Shown here in pieces: positions 22,318 to 30,002 of a stretch of 34,540 nucleotides of DNA. A program made the position numbers and the translations under genes. The notes under the pieces were generated by a model that saw nothing but the letters and a program-made list of their open reading frames with translations, ran no database searches and was not told where the DNA came from. The DNA comes from CAMYLR01 sp041577935 (lineage in GTDB: Bacteria; Gemmatimonadota; Gemmatimonadetes; JACCXV01; JAHWKZ01), in assembly GCA_041577935.1 (NCBI GenBank), contig JBFGIA010000009.1, forward strand, positions 1 through 34,540, given 5' to 3'. Numbering within the stretch: position 1 is the first letter of the stretch; every line of letters begins with the position of its first letter.

Positions 22318-23735
22318 CGTTGGCCTCCGTTGGTCAAATAGTGAAGCACATCGAACTTGGTGAGGATTCCGACGAACTCGCCGGCGCGCCGCACCAAGAG
22401 CGCTGGCTGTCCTGCCGTGAGGTGTTCGATCACCGACTTCATGTTCGCGTCTTCTTCGACTGTCGGGAACGGCGCTTCCAAGTAGCCAGTGAGCGGCTTG
22501 TCCAACGCTTCCGGTTCGGACAGCACACGGTTTAGCAACGTGCCCTCCGACAGAGTGCCCTTCTGCTCGCCGTTCTCGATCACCGGGATCTGACTCACGT
22601 TGTACTCTTCCATCAGTTTGAGCGCGTCGCGCACGGTGCTTCCGCAGTCGATCTTGATCAGCGTCGGTACATCCTCGCGCAGCTTCCGCTCGAGCAGGTA
22701 GCCGGCCTCGACCCGCTCATCGTCTAACATCCGGTTCTCTCGCATCCACTCATCCGAGTGAAACTTCGACAAGTACCGCTCGCCGAGGTCACACAACAAC
22801 GCCACCACGCAGTGATCGGGATCGTCGAGCTCGCGGGCGATATCGAGCGCTACGGTCACGATCGCGCCGGTGGAACCACCGACAAACAACCCTTCGTCCC
22901 GAGTCAGCCGCCGCGCCATCTGGAACGACTGCTTGTCGCTTACGTTGTGCACCTCGTCGACGTATTCGATGTCGAGCGCGCCGGGGACCTTGTCCATCCC
23001 GATTCCTTCGACCATGTACGTCTTGCCCTCGCCGACGACCCTCGTCTCCAGATACTCCTTCAAGATCGAACCCACCGGATCGGCGACGACGATCCGGACA
23101 TCCGGATTCTTCTCCTTGAGGAACCGTCCGGCACCGCTAACCGTTCCGCCGGTGGCCGCACCCGCCACCAGTGCCGCGATCTGGCCCTGTGTCTGCTCCC
23201 AGATCTCGGGGCCGGTCGTCGCGTAGTGCGCGTCGGTGTTGGCGCGGTTGTAGAACTGATTGGCGAACACCGCGTTGGGTGTCTCCTTCGCGATCTTCTT
23301 GGCGGTGTTGACGTAGTAGTCAGGGTGATCGGGTGGCACCGCGGTGGGCGTGATTACGATCCGGGCACCGAAAGCGCGCAGCAACCGGATCTTCTCGCCG
23401 CTCATCTTGTCCGGCAGCGCAAATACCGTCTTGTACCCTCTGATCGTGGCCGCCATGGCCAGCGCGACGCCAGTGTTGCCGGCGGTCGCCTCGACCACCG
23501 TTCCACCCGGTTTCAAGTCGCCGCTCTTCTCGGCGGCCTCGATGATCGCCACACCGATCCGGTCTTTGACCGAGCCTCCGGGGCTCAGGTATTCAGCCTT
23601 CCCGTAGACCGGGGTCCGAATCCCCTCGGTGATTCGATTGAGCTTTACGAGTGGAGTGTTCCCCAGCCCTTCGAGGATGTTGTCGAAGACGCCACGACTG
23701 GGGTCATGGAGGTCGAGCACCATGTTGATGGCCAA
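22314..23735 (-). CDS. PLP-dependent cystathionine beta-synthase-like enzyme with CBS domains
   Basis: A 473-aa cytoplasmic enzyme of PLP fold type II. LGNTPLVKLNRI opens the catalytic core, SPGGSVKDRIG carries the PLP lysine, EATAGNTGVALA is the substrate loop, and AGAATGGTVSGAGRFLKEKNP binds the PLP phosphate. Two CBS domains fill the C-terminus (about 345-470; ISQIPVIENG-type and GEFVGILTKFDVLHYL). The layout matches cystathionine beta-synthase, which joins serine and homocysteine; O-acetylserine-dependent cysteine synthesis cannot be excluded. CBS domains in relatives bind adenosyl compounds. It is the first gene of the operon ending in murQ and starts 12 bp from the end of the YkvI-like gene, so that gene may belong to the same transcript. 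Confidence 0.9.
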   Translation of the reverse strand: MAINMVLDLHDPSRGVFDNILEGLGNTPLVKLNRITEGIRTPVYGKAEYLSPGGSVKDRIGVAIIEAAEKSGDLKPGGTVVEATAGNTGVALAMAATIRGYKTVFALPDKMSGEKIRLLRAFGARIVITPTAVPPDHPDYYVNTAKKIAKETPNAVFANQFYNRANTDAHYATTGPEIWEQTQGQIAALVAGAATGGTVSGAGRFLKEKNPDVRIVVADPVGSILKEYLETRVVGEGKTYMVEGIGMDKVPGALDIEYVDEVHNVSDKQSFQMARRLTRDEGLFVGGSTGAIVTVALDIARELDDPDHCVVALLCDLGERYLSKFHSDEWMRENRMLDDERVEAGYLLERKLREDVPTLIKIDCGSTVRDALKLMEEYNVSQIPVIENGEQKGTLSEGTLLNRVLSEPEALDKPLTGYLEAPFPTVEEDANMKSVIEHLTAGQPALLVRRAGEFVGILTKFDVLHYLTNGGQR

Positions 23736-23747
23736 GGTATGGCAGGC

Positions 23748-24851
23748 TTATCGAGCGAGCAAGCCGTCTTCGGGCCGGCGAACCTTCCAGGCTCCCAGCG
23801 TCAGCAGCGGGATCACCAGCACCACGATAAAGAACCACGTCATGAAACCGTACCCCTTGGCGATCAACGCGATGATCCCGAATCGCGACAGTAGCCAGCC
23901 GGCGGTCAGCACGAGCACCGCGACAAGGGGTCTCAGCCGGCGCGGCATTTCGGCTCCATGCGTTCGGTACACCGTGGCGACCCGCTCGTTGAAGGCGTGG
24001 ATGAGTCCGGTACCGGTCTCGATCAGCGTACCAAACAGCATGATCTGATACAGGATCTGGAACGGTCGCGAGCCGAGCCCTTCGAGGACGAAGTTGGCCG
24101 GTACCGGTCGCTCGAGAATCGCGGGATACTGACCCACCATCGCCAGCAAGAACAAAATGGCTGGTATGGTGCCGATCGGTCCGGCGAGGAGCCCGGCGGT
24201 GATCGCTTCTCTCCGCGTCTCGATGTGGGCGGTCGCGAACAACATCGCCGGTACGAGGGCCAGGCCCAGCGCCGAGTACCGCATGCCCGATAACAACCAT
24301 CCGCTGTGCACCTCACCCGAAGCGAGATGCGATCGGATCACCGGCCCGAAGGTCACCAGACTCCAGACGAACATCGCGATGAACACACCGTAGAGAACGA
24401 ACGACCAGGCCGACATCGCGCTCTCGATCACCCGCGTCCCGCGAAACACGAGAAAGCCTATCGTCACCAGTAGCCCGACCCCACCGACGACGGGCGACAG
24501 TCCAAATGTCTCCGAGAGAAAATGACCGGCTGCCGATCCGATCACGGCGACGATCAACAAGATCGAGACGAGATAGCCGATCTCGTAGACGAACCATATC
24601 GGGCCCAGCAACTGCTTCAGGAAAGCGCGGTAATCGTAGCTCTGCGTTTGCCGCGCCAGCTCGAACGCGATCGCGCACGCCACGCTGGTGATGATCGTGG
24701 CCGGAAGAAGCAGCCCCAGGAGACCGCCCAACGGCCCGAAATGGAGGAAGAACTCGACGATCTCCCGGCCGGTGCCATACCCGCCGGCGACGATGATCGA
24801 TTGGAAAACCAGGCCCGGAAGCAGATATCGTTGAAACCAGGACGACTTCAT
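23748..24851 (-). CDS. YkvI-like membrane protein
   Basis: A 367-aa inner-membrane protein with about 10-11 hydrophobic helices and few extramembrane residues. It begins MKSSWFQRYLLPGLVFQSII followed by VAGGYGTGREIVEFF, the broken-helix motif I associate with the YkvI family, distant relatives of amino acid/sodium symporters. Other landmarks are FRGTRVIESAMSAWS, LFATAHIETRREAITAG and FGTLIETGTGLIHAFNERV. Its transport substrate is unknown. ATG 24851 has no SD, but a -10-like TATACT ends 9 nt upstream, so the mRNA may be nearly leaderless. It is 12 bp upstream of the cystathionine beta-synthase-like gene, which hints at sulfur amino acid transport; that is inference. Confidence 0.82.
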   Translation of the reverse strand: MKSSWFQRYLLPGLVFQSIIVAGGYGTGREIVEFFLHFGPLGGLLGLLLPATIITSVACAIAFELARQTQSYDYRAFLKQLLGPIWFVYEIGYLVSILLIVAVIGSAAGHFLSETFGLSPVVGGVGLLVTIGFLVFRGTRVIESAMSAWSFVLYGVFIAMFVWSLVTFGPVIRSHLASGEVHSGWLLSGMRYSALGLALVPAMLFATAHIETRREAITAGLLAGPIGTIPAILFLLAMVGQYPAILERPVPANFVLEGLGSRPFQILYQIMLFGTLIETGTGLIHAFNERVATVYRTHGAEMPRRLRPLVAVLVLTAGWLLSRFGIIALIAKGYGFMTWFFIVVLVIPLLTLGAWKVRRPEDGLLAR

Positions 24852-24860
24852 CGGCCGCAG

Positions 24861-24868
24861 AGTATAGG
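24861..24868. promoter_or_regulatory. Overlapping divergent -10 elements
   Basis: The sequence AGTATAGG holds TATAGG on the + strand (24863-24868), 7 nt before ATG 24876, and TATACT on the - strand (24866-24861), 9 nt before ATG 24851. Both would give almost leaderless mRNAs. Convincing -35 boxes are missing. Confidence 0.35.
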
Positions 24869-24875
24869 GCGTGTG

Positions 24876-25052
24876 ATGTCTTGGGTCCCAGAAGATATTG
24901 GAAAAAGAAAACACTTCAGACTTCGGCGCGGACGCAGATTGGTCAGTAAGGAGTTGGACGGGCTGCGACAAGACTGGCCTGACGTCATTTGGTGCGCTGA
25001 ATACGATGGTGGCGAGCACCAACTGCGAAACTTTCACAGGAGGTTCGAGTGA
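24876..25052 (+). CDS. Possible small basic protein, coupled to the next gene
   Basis: A 58-codon frame from ATG 24876 encodes a charged protein, MSWVPEDIGKRKHFRLRRGR... ending LRNFHRRFE, with no membrane segment. Support: its TGA overlaps the GTG of the membrane-protein gene (GTGA, 25049-25052) as in real coupled pairs elsewhere in the window; it fills an otherwise empty 197-bp gap; and a -10-like TATAGG sits just ahead of its ATG. Against: I recognise no family, there is no SD for it, and the SD of the next gene lies within its end. The middle (KELDGLRQDWPDVIWCAEYDGG) reads like folded protein. Confidence 0.5.
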   Translation: MSWVPEDIGKRKHFRLRRGRRLVSKELDGLRQDWPDVIWCAEYDGGEHQLRNFHRRFE

Positions 25053-25426
25053 ATCCGTTCCTGGCCGTCGCCGCGGCATTAGCGACTCTTGGCGGCATTC
25101 TCCATTCGGTGTTGGGCGAGCGACTGATTCTGGGACGGTTGTCGGCGGAAGGGCTTCCGCCAGTACTCGGGTCGACCGATTTCACCAAGCGAATCTTGCG
25201 CCTGATGTGGCACGGGATCAGCATCACCTGGTGGGGCATGGCGGCGATTTTGGTCGTGTTAGCGAACATTACGGATCTCGACACCACGGGTGTTCGGATC
25301 GCCGCCGTCGTCGCGCTCACGTTTCTGGCCAGCTCGGTCTTCTCCTTCGTTCATACGCGTGGAAAGCACTTCTCGTGGGGTCTCTTTATAGCGATCGCGA
25401 TGTGCATTTGGCTGGGAATCCGCTGA
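25049..25426 (+). CDS. Small integral membrane protein of unknown function
   Basis: A 125-aa protein with four predicted membrane helices: FLAVAAALATLGGILHSVLG, ISITWWGMAAILVVLANI, IAAVVALTFLASSVFSFVH and FSWGLFIAIAMCIWLGI. Conserved-looking polar residues sit in helix 1 (H19, E23) and in LMWHG. The start is GTG 25049, 5 nt after AGGAGG (25038-25043). The GTG overlaps the stop of a possible small ORF. I do not recognise the family. It is followed by 92 bp and the ribbon-helix-helix gene with its own promoter. Confidence 0.78.
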   Translation: MNPFLAVAAALATLGGILHSVLGERLILGRLSAEGLPPVLGSTDFTKRILRLMWHGISITWWGMAAILVVLANITDLDTTGVRIAAVVALTFLASSVFSFVHTRGKHFSWGLFIAIAMCIWLGIR

Positions 25427-25444
25427 GCGCTCGTATTCGATCCC

Positions 25445-25474
25445 TTGACAGCGCAAGGCGATAGCGTGTAATAT
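25445..25474 (+). promoter_or_regulatory. Promoter of the ribbon-helix-helix gene
   Basis: A perfect TTGACA -35 box (25445-25450) is followed, after 18 bp, by TAATAT (25469-25474); TGTAAT (25467-25472, 16 bp) is an alternative -10. It lies about 45 bp ahead of ATG 25519 and is overlapped by a palindrome. Confidence 0.75.
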
Positions 25475-25481
25475 AATTACA
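25467..25481. promoter_or_regulatory. Palindromic operator candidate 1
   Basis: TGTAAT-ATA-ATTACA, perfect 6-bp arms, placed over the -10 box of the 25519 gene. A bound repressor would block RNA polymerase. Confidence 0.65.
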
Positions 25482-25488
25482 TTAAACG

Positions 25489-25502
25489 TGTAAGAGATTA
25501 CA
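25489..25502. promoter_or_regulatory. Palindromic operator candidate 2
   Basis: TGTAA-GAGA-TTACA, sharing the TGTAA half-site with candidate 1. Centres of the two lie about 21.5 bp apart, close to two helical turns, so dimers would sit on the same DNA face. Confidence 0.6.
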
Positions 25503-25518
25503 TCTTGAGGGGGTAACA

Positions 25519-25926
25519 ATGGCCAAAACCCATACCAATCTTTGGGATACGATCCAAAAAGAGCTCAACAGCCTCGGGGTCGACCTCGATCAGCTGTGCG
25601 GCGACAAGCTCGATCCCAAGAAAATCAAGGTCGTCTGCCTTGGCTCCGGGATGCGCGAGAGCTTGAGCGAGCTCGGCGACGCGATCCGCGACAAGGTCGT
25701 CATGGTGCGTGTCGATGAGGAGACGAGCGAGGAGCTCGACGCTTGGGTCGAGACCGAGGTCGTCAAAAGCCGCTCCGAGGCCGCCGCCTTGTTTATCCGC
25801 GAGGGACTCAAGATGCGCGCCGATGAGCTGGCGCAGCTAAAGGATGCACTGCGCGATGTCGAGCGAGCCAAGGAGAACCTGCGGGATAAGGCCCGCGACG
25901 TGTTCGACGGCGCCGAGGTCGGTTAG
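25519..25926 (+). CDS. Ribbon-helix-helix DNA-binding-type protein
   Basis: A 135-aa cytoplasmic protein. The C-terminal half has a ribbon-helix-helix pattern: strand KVVMVRVD, helix ETSEELDAWVETE, turn and helix SRSEAAALFIREGLK, then a charged coiled-coil tail (DELAQLKDALRDVERAKENL). The N-terminal 55 residues (MAKTHTNLWDTIQKELNSLG...KIKVVCLGSGM) form a separate domain I cannot name. ATG 25519 follows GAGGGGG by about 5 nt. Its promoter carries two TGTAA palindromes, so autoregulation is likely; there is no toxin-like partner downstream (TypA is convergent). Its wider targets are unknown. Confidence 0.8.
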   Translation: MAKTHTNLWDTIQKELNSLGVDLDQLCGDKLDPKKIKVVCLGSGMRESLSELGDAIRDKVVMVRVDEETSEELDAWVETEVVKSRSEAAALFIREGLKMRADELAQLKDALRDVERAKENLRDKARDVFDGAEVG

Positions 25927-25933
25927 CGCCGGG

Positions 25934-27790
25934 CTAGTTCTCCCGCGCTTCGGCCGCCGCCAAGCGCATCGCTTTCTTGCGTGTGCTGGGGTCGAGCAGT
26001 CGCTTTCTCAGCCGAATAGCATCGGGGGTGACCTCGATCAGCTCATCGTCGTTGATAAACTCGAGCGCGAGCTCGAGGGTTAGCTCGCGCGGTGTCTCCA
26101 GCTTCACGTTCTCGTCGGACGCGGCGGCCCGCATGTTGGTGAGCTTCTTCCCTTTCGACACGTTTACCTCGAGGTCGCCCGGCCGAACGTGCTCTCCCAC
26201 GATCATCCCGCCGTAGACCTCGACTCCGGGCTCGACAAACATCACGGCGCGCTCCTGTAAGTTGAAGAGCGCGAAAGCAACCGCCGAGCCAGGTCGGTCG
26301 GCCACCAGGACCCCCCGCTGGCGGCTCTGGAGGTGCCCGGCCCGCGGGCCGTACTCGAGAAAGCCGTGGTGGAGCTGCCCTTCTCCGCGAGTGTCGGTCA
26401 GAAACTCGGACCGATAGCCGAAGAGCCCGCGAGCCGGGAGCTTGAACTCGAGTCGAACCGGTCCCTGATCGGTGGGCCGCATCGAGAGGAGCTCGGCCCG
26501 CCGACCTCCCATCTTCTCCATGACCACGCCGACCATCTCCGGCGGCACTTCGACCACCGCCTTCTCGTAAGGTTCGAGCGTTTCGCCGTTGGGCCCTTCT
26601 CTAAGAATCACGCGTGGGCGCGACGCAGAGAACTCGTACCCCTCACGCCGCATCGTCTCCATCAGGATCGTGAGGTGGAGCTCGCCCCGGCCCGAGACCG
26701 AGAAGGTGTCCGGTGAGTCCGTGTCTTCGACCCGAAGAGCGACGTTTCGCTCGAGCTCACGGAACAACCGCTCTCGCAGCTGCCGCGTCGTCACGTACTT
26801 GCCCACTCGCCCCGCGAACGGCGAGTCGTTGACGCGGAAGTCAACCGACAGCGTCGGTTGCTCAACGGCGATGCCCAGCAACCGTTCTCGGTGGTCCGGA
26901 TCCGTGATCGTCTGCCCGATCTCGACCCCTTCGAGCCCAGCGAGCGCGACGATGTCTCCCGTGCCGGCGCTCGACACCTCGACGCGCTTGAGTCCATCGA
27001 AGCCGTAGATCTTGAGGACCTTTGATGGGATGGCCTCGCCTTGAGGCACTTCGCCCGGATCCCCGAGGGGAAGGAGAACGACGCTATCTCCTTCGGTGAC
27101 CGATCCCCGCTCGATCCGTCCGATCGCGATCCGCCCCACGTAACTCGAATAATCGAGCGTCGAGGTCAACATCTGAAACGGCCCGTCGACGTCCCCGCTC
27201 GGCGGCGGAACCGACCCGACGATCGTCTCGAACAGCAGCGTTAGCCCCTCTGCTTGACCCTCGAGCTCGAGCTTCGCCCATCCATCGCGACCGCTCGCGT
27301 ACAAGAACTCGGCGTCGAGTTGGGACTCGGTGGCGTCGAGCTCGAGGAAAAGCTCAAGGACTTCATCGTGGACTTTTTCTGCGCGTTGATCCGGGCGGTC
27401 CACCTTGTTGATGACGACCACTGGTGTCAGCCCGAGCTCGAGCGCTTTTCGAGTGACAAATCGCGTCTGCGGCATGGGCCCCTCGGCGGCATCGACAAGC
27501 AGCAGAACTCCATCGACCAGTCTGAGGATACGCTCGACCTCGCCGCCGAAATCGCGGTGCCCCGGGGTGTCGACGATGTTGATCTTGGTCTCGCCCCACC
27601 GGACCGCCGTGTTCTTCGACAGGATCGTGATGCCGCGCTCGCGCTCGAGCGGGTTCGAGTCCATCACCCGCTCAGCGACGTGTTCATGGGCGCCGAACGC
27701 GCCCGCTTGCCGCAGCATGTGATCGACCAGGGTTGTCTTCCCGTGGTCGACGTGGGCGATGATCGCGACGTTCCTGAGTTGATTCGTCAA
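25934..27790 (-). CDS. typA: Ribosome-associated translational GTPase TypA/BipA
   Basis: A GTPase of 618 aa if started at TTG 27790, which begins MTNQLRNVAIIAHVDHGKTTL, the usual TypA opening, and has CGAGG 5 nt upstream. ATG 27850 would add 20 residues. GTPase motifs are all present: AHVDHGKTTL (G1), RGITI (G2), DTPGHRDF (G3) and NKVDRPDQR (G4), followed by translation-factor beta-barrel and EF-G-like domains (RGELHLTILMETMRREGYE) and the TypA-specific C-terminus (FVEPGVEVYGGMIVGEH, VNVSKGKKLTNMRAA, RLRKRLLDP). TypA binds ribosomes and aids 50S assembly and stress growth. It converges on the ribbon-helix-helix gene with only 7 bp between the stops. Confidence 0.95.
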   Translation of the reverse strand: MTNQLRNVAIIAHVDHGKTTLVDHMLRQAGAFGAHEHVAERVMDSNPLERERGITILSKNTAVRWGETKINIVDTPGHRDFGGEVERILRLVDGVLLLVDAAEGPMPQTRFVTRKALELGLTPVVVINKVDRPDQRAEKVHDEVLELFLELDATESQLDAEFLYASGRDGWAKLELEGQAEGLTLLFETIVGSVPPPSGDVDGPFQMLTSTLDYSSYVGRIAIGRIERGSVTEGDSVVLLPLGDPGEVPQGEAIPSKVLKIYGFDGLKRVEVSSAGTGDIVALAGLEGVEIGQTITDPDHRERLLGIAVEQPTLSVDFRVNDSPFAGRVGKYVTTRQLRERLFRELERNVALRVEDTDSPDTFSVSGRGELHLTILMETMRREGYEFSASRPRVILREGPNGETLEPYEKAVVEVPPEMVGVVMEKMGGRRAELLSMRPTDQGPVRLEFKLPARGLFGYRSEFLTDTRGEGQLHHGFLEYGPRAGHLQSRQRGVLVADRPGSAVAFALFNLQERAVMFVEPGVEVYGGMIVGEHVRPGDLEVNVSKGKKLTNMRAAASDENVKLETPRELTLELALEFINDDELIEVTPDAIRLRKRLLDPSTRKKAMRLAAAEAREN

Positions 27791-27968
27791 GCGTGCCTCG
27801 TGTCTCGCGTTTTCTTTAGGGACGGCCGGAGAGGGTTCAAAACTAGCCATTTGATCGCAAAAAGACCAGGCTGGTCGCGCAGGATCGCGCCTTTCTGGAA
27901 CCCGACCGTGAATGGAGTTAAGGTCATTACGCTCTATCCAGCGGATCGCTTTCCCATCGGGGGGCCCC

Positions 27969-29936
27969 ATGAGACGTCTTCTCGTTCTGTTGGTCGTACT
28001 CTCGATCCCATCGTGCGGCGAATCCCGTGCTCCGACTTCGCCATCCGAGACCGGCCTTGCCTTGTCGGGATCGACCGATATGATCGTCGTCCTCGATCGC
28101 GGCTTCGCGCCGGCTGAACGTGCCGCCAAACACGCTCGCGCGGCCGATGTCGCCCGAGAGTTAGGACTCGCCCCTCGACACACATATGGGACCGTGCTGT
28201 TTGGTTTCGCTGCCAACGTTCCCGCCGCTCGTCTCAACGCACTTCGCAATGACCCACGCGTCGCCTCGGTCGAGCTCGACGAGATCCACGCGATCGACGT
28301 TCAGGCTCTTCCAACCGGGATCGATCGCACCGAAGCGGACCTCTCTTTTCCTGAACTCGGCGATGACGCCACGTCGCTCACGGTTCCGTTCGACGTCGCG
28401 ATCCTCGATACCGGCATCGATCCGAGCCATCCAGATCTCAACGTCGCCGGTGGCAGGAACTTCAGCGGCGGAAACTGGCGAAAGTGGGCCGACAACAACG
28501 GTCACGGGACTCACGTCGCCGGGACCGTCGGCGCGCTCGACAACGGCGACGGCGTCGTCGGCGTCGCGCCCGGCGTTCGGCTCTGGGGTTTCAAGGTCTG
28601 CAACGACGGCGGTCTTTGCTCAACCAGCGCGCGGGTCGCGGGCATGGATTGGGTCGCCGCCAGAAAAGCCGACTTCAAGGCCGGCCGATCGGGCGGGATC
28701 GATTTCGTCTCGGCCAACATGAGCATCGGGTTCCCGGGCGATGCCCAACCGTGCTCGGCTTCATCTGGGGCGCTCCACCAGGCTGCTTGCGCAATGATCA
28801 ACGAGGGCGTCGTGCTGGCGATGTCGGCTGGCAACGACGGCCAACTCAAGCAGGGCTGGCCTGAGCCGCTCATCGTGACCGCGCTCGCCGACTTCGATGG
28901 GAAGGCCGGCGGGGCAGCCGCCAGCACGTGTCGGTTCGATCTCGACGACACGCTGGCCGATTTCAGCAACTTCGGCCCGACAATGGATATCGCCGCGCCT
29001 GGCGTTTGCATCTTGTCGACTTGGCCCGGCGGCGGAACCGCGACGCTCAACGGAACCTCGATGGCGTCGCCGCACGTGGCCGGAGCCGTCGCGTTGTATC
29101 TGCACGCGACGGGCGCACCTTCAGCCGTCGACGGCGCTAGTGTCGAAACGATCAAGACCCAGCTGATCGGCGCTGCCACACCCCAGGGCGACCCTTGCGG
29201 GTACACCAACGAGCACGCCGCCCAGGGGTCGAACGAGCCGCTGCTCTTCCTGAACGCGGCGGTCTTCGGCGGCGACGGCACCTGCACGATCGACGGCAGC
29301 GGTCCACCCCCGGATGGCTCGCCATCCGTTACGATCACCAACCCGGCCGACGGATCCACCGTCTACGGCATCTTCAGCGTTGAGGCCTCCGCCGTCGACG
29401 ACGGCGGCGTCGCCCAGGTCGAGTTCTTCGTCGACGGCAGCAGCATCGGCGTCGACACGAATGGCATCGACGGTTACTCGGTGCAATGGGACACCTCGAC
29501 TCACGCCGATGGGGCGGCCACGGTCAAGGCGGTCGCCACCGACGGCGGCGGCAAGCAGGGCGAGGACACCGTCGGCGTGACCGTCGACAACGCGTCGGCC
29601 GAAGTCCACGTCGGGGATCTGCTCGGCGTTCGGGTGCGTGGCAAATCGAAATGGCGGGCTGATGCGACGATCACCGTGCACGACCACGACCACAACCCGA
29701 TCGACGGAGCGCTGGTGACAGGTGACTGGAGCGGCGGTGCCACCGAACAAGGCGACCAATGCATCACGTGGTCCGTCGGGCGCTGCGCTGTCGGCAGCCC
29801 GAGCATGAAGAACGGGGTGCCCAGCGTGACGTTCACCGTCGTGTCGATCCAGTTTGGTGGTGTCACCTATAACGCCCTTGCCAACCACGATCCTGGCGGC
29901 GACAGCGACGGGACAAGCGTCACCGTAAACAAGTAG
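27969..29936 (+). CDS. Lipid-anchored subtilisin-like serine protease (S8) with Ig-like domain
   Basis: A 655-aa exported protease. ATG 27969 gives a signal peptide MRRLLVLLVVLSIPSC (lipobox Cys 16) and tether GESRAPTSPSE. Residues about 37-110 form an I9-type propeptide (DMIVVLDRGFAP...VASVELDEIHAI). The catalytic domain has D147 in AILDTGIDPSHPD, H179 in NGHGTHVAG and S364 in GTSMASPHVAGA, so the triad is complete. A bacterial Ig-like domain follows (SVTITNPADGSTVYGIFSVEASA...) and then about 90 residues of unknown beta structure ending SVTVNK. It should act at the cell surface or in the periplasm on proteins. It diverges from typA; no SD is obvious. Confidence 0.93.
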   Translation: MRRLLVLLVVLSIPSCGESRAPTSPSETGLALSGSTDMIVVLDRGFAPAERAAKHARAADVARELGLAPRHTYGTVLFGFAANVPAARLNALRNDPRVASVELDEIHAIDVQALPTGIDRTEADLSFPELGDDATSLTVPFDVAILDTGIDPSHPDLNVAGGRNFSGGNWRKWADNNGHGTHVAGTVGALDNGDGVVGVAPGVRLWGFKVCNDGGLCSTSARVAGMDWVAARKADFKAGRSGGIDFVSANMSIGFPGDAQPCSASSGALHQAACAMINEGVVLAMSAGNDGQLKQGWPEPLIVTALADFDGKAGGAAASTCRFDLDDTLADFSNFGPTMDIAAPGVCILSTWPGGGTATLNGTSMASPHVAGAVALYLHATGAPSAVDGASVETIKTQLIGAATPQGDPCGYTNEHAAQGSNEPLLFLNAAVFGGDGTCTIDGSGPPPDGSPSVTITNPADGSTVYGIFSVEASAVDDGGVAQVEFFVDGSSIGVDTNGIDGYSVQWDTSTHADGAATVKAVATDGGGKQGEDTVGVTVDNASAEVHVGDLLGVRVRGKSKWRADATITVHDHDHNPIDGALVTGDWSGGATEQGDQCITWSVGRCAVGSPSMKNGVPSVTFTVVSIQFGGVTYNALANHDPGGDSDGTSVTVNK

Positions 29937-29953
29937 GTCGCGATCACACCGAG

Positions 29954-29981
29954 GACTCAGGAAGTAGGTCAGCCTTGAGTC
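29954..29981 (+). terminator. Possible hairpin after the subtilase gene
   Basis: GACTCA (29954-29959) and TGAGTC (29976-29981) are complementary, and GG/CC can extend the stem inward. No T-tract follows. It may end or stabilise the protease mRNA. Confidence 0.3.
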
Positions 29982-30002
29982 AGCAGAGCACCACGCAACA
30001 GG

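Noticed and set aside
22758..23894. A 378-codon + strand frame opposite the CBS-type enzyme
   Set aside because: The - strand carries complete PLP-enzyme and CBS motifs; the + frame shows no motifs.
25519..25926. Antitoxin of a toxin-antitoxin pair
   Set aside because: The ribbon-helix-helix protein has no small partner gene: the neighbours are a membrane protein with its own start signals and convergent TypA.
27851..28249. Longer N-terminus for TypA
   Set aside because: It overlaps the divergent subtilase gene, and TypA homologues begin near NQLRNVAIIAHVDHGKTTL.
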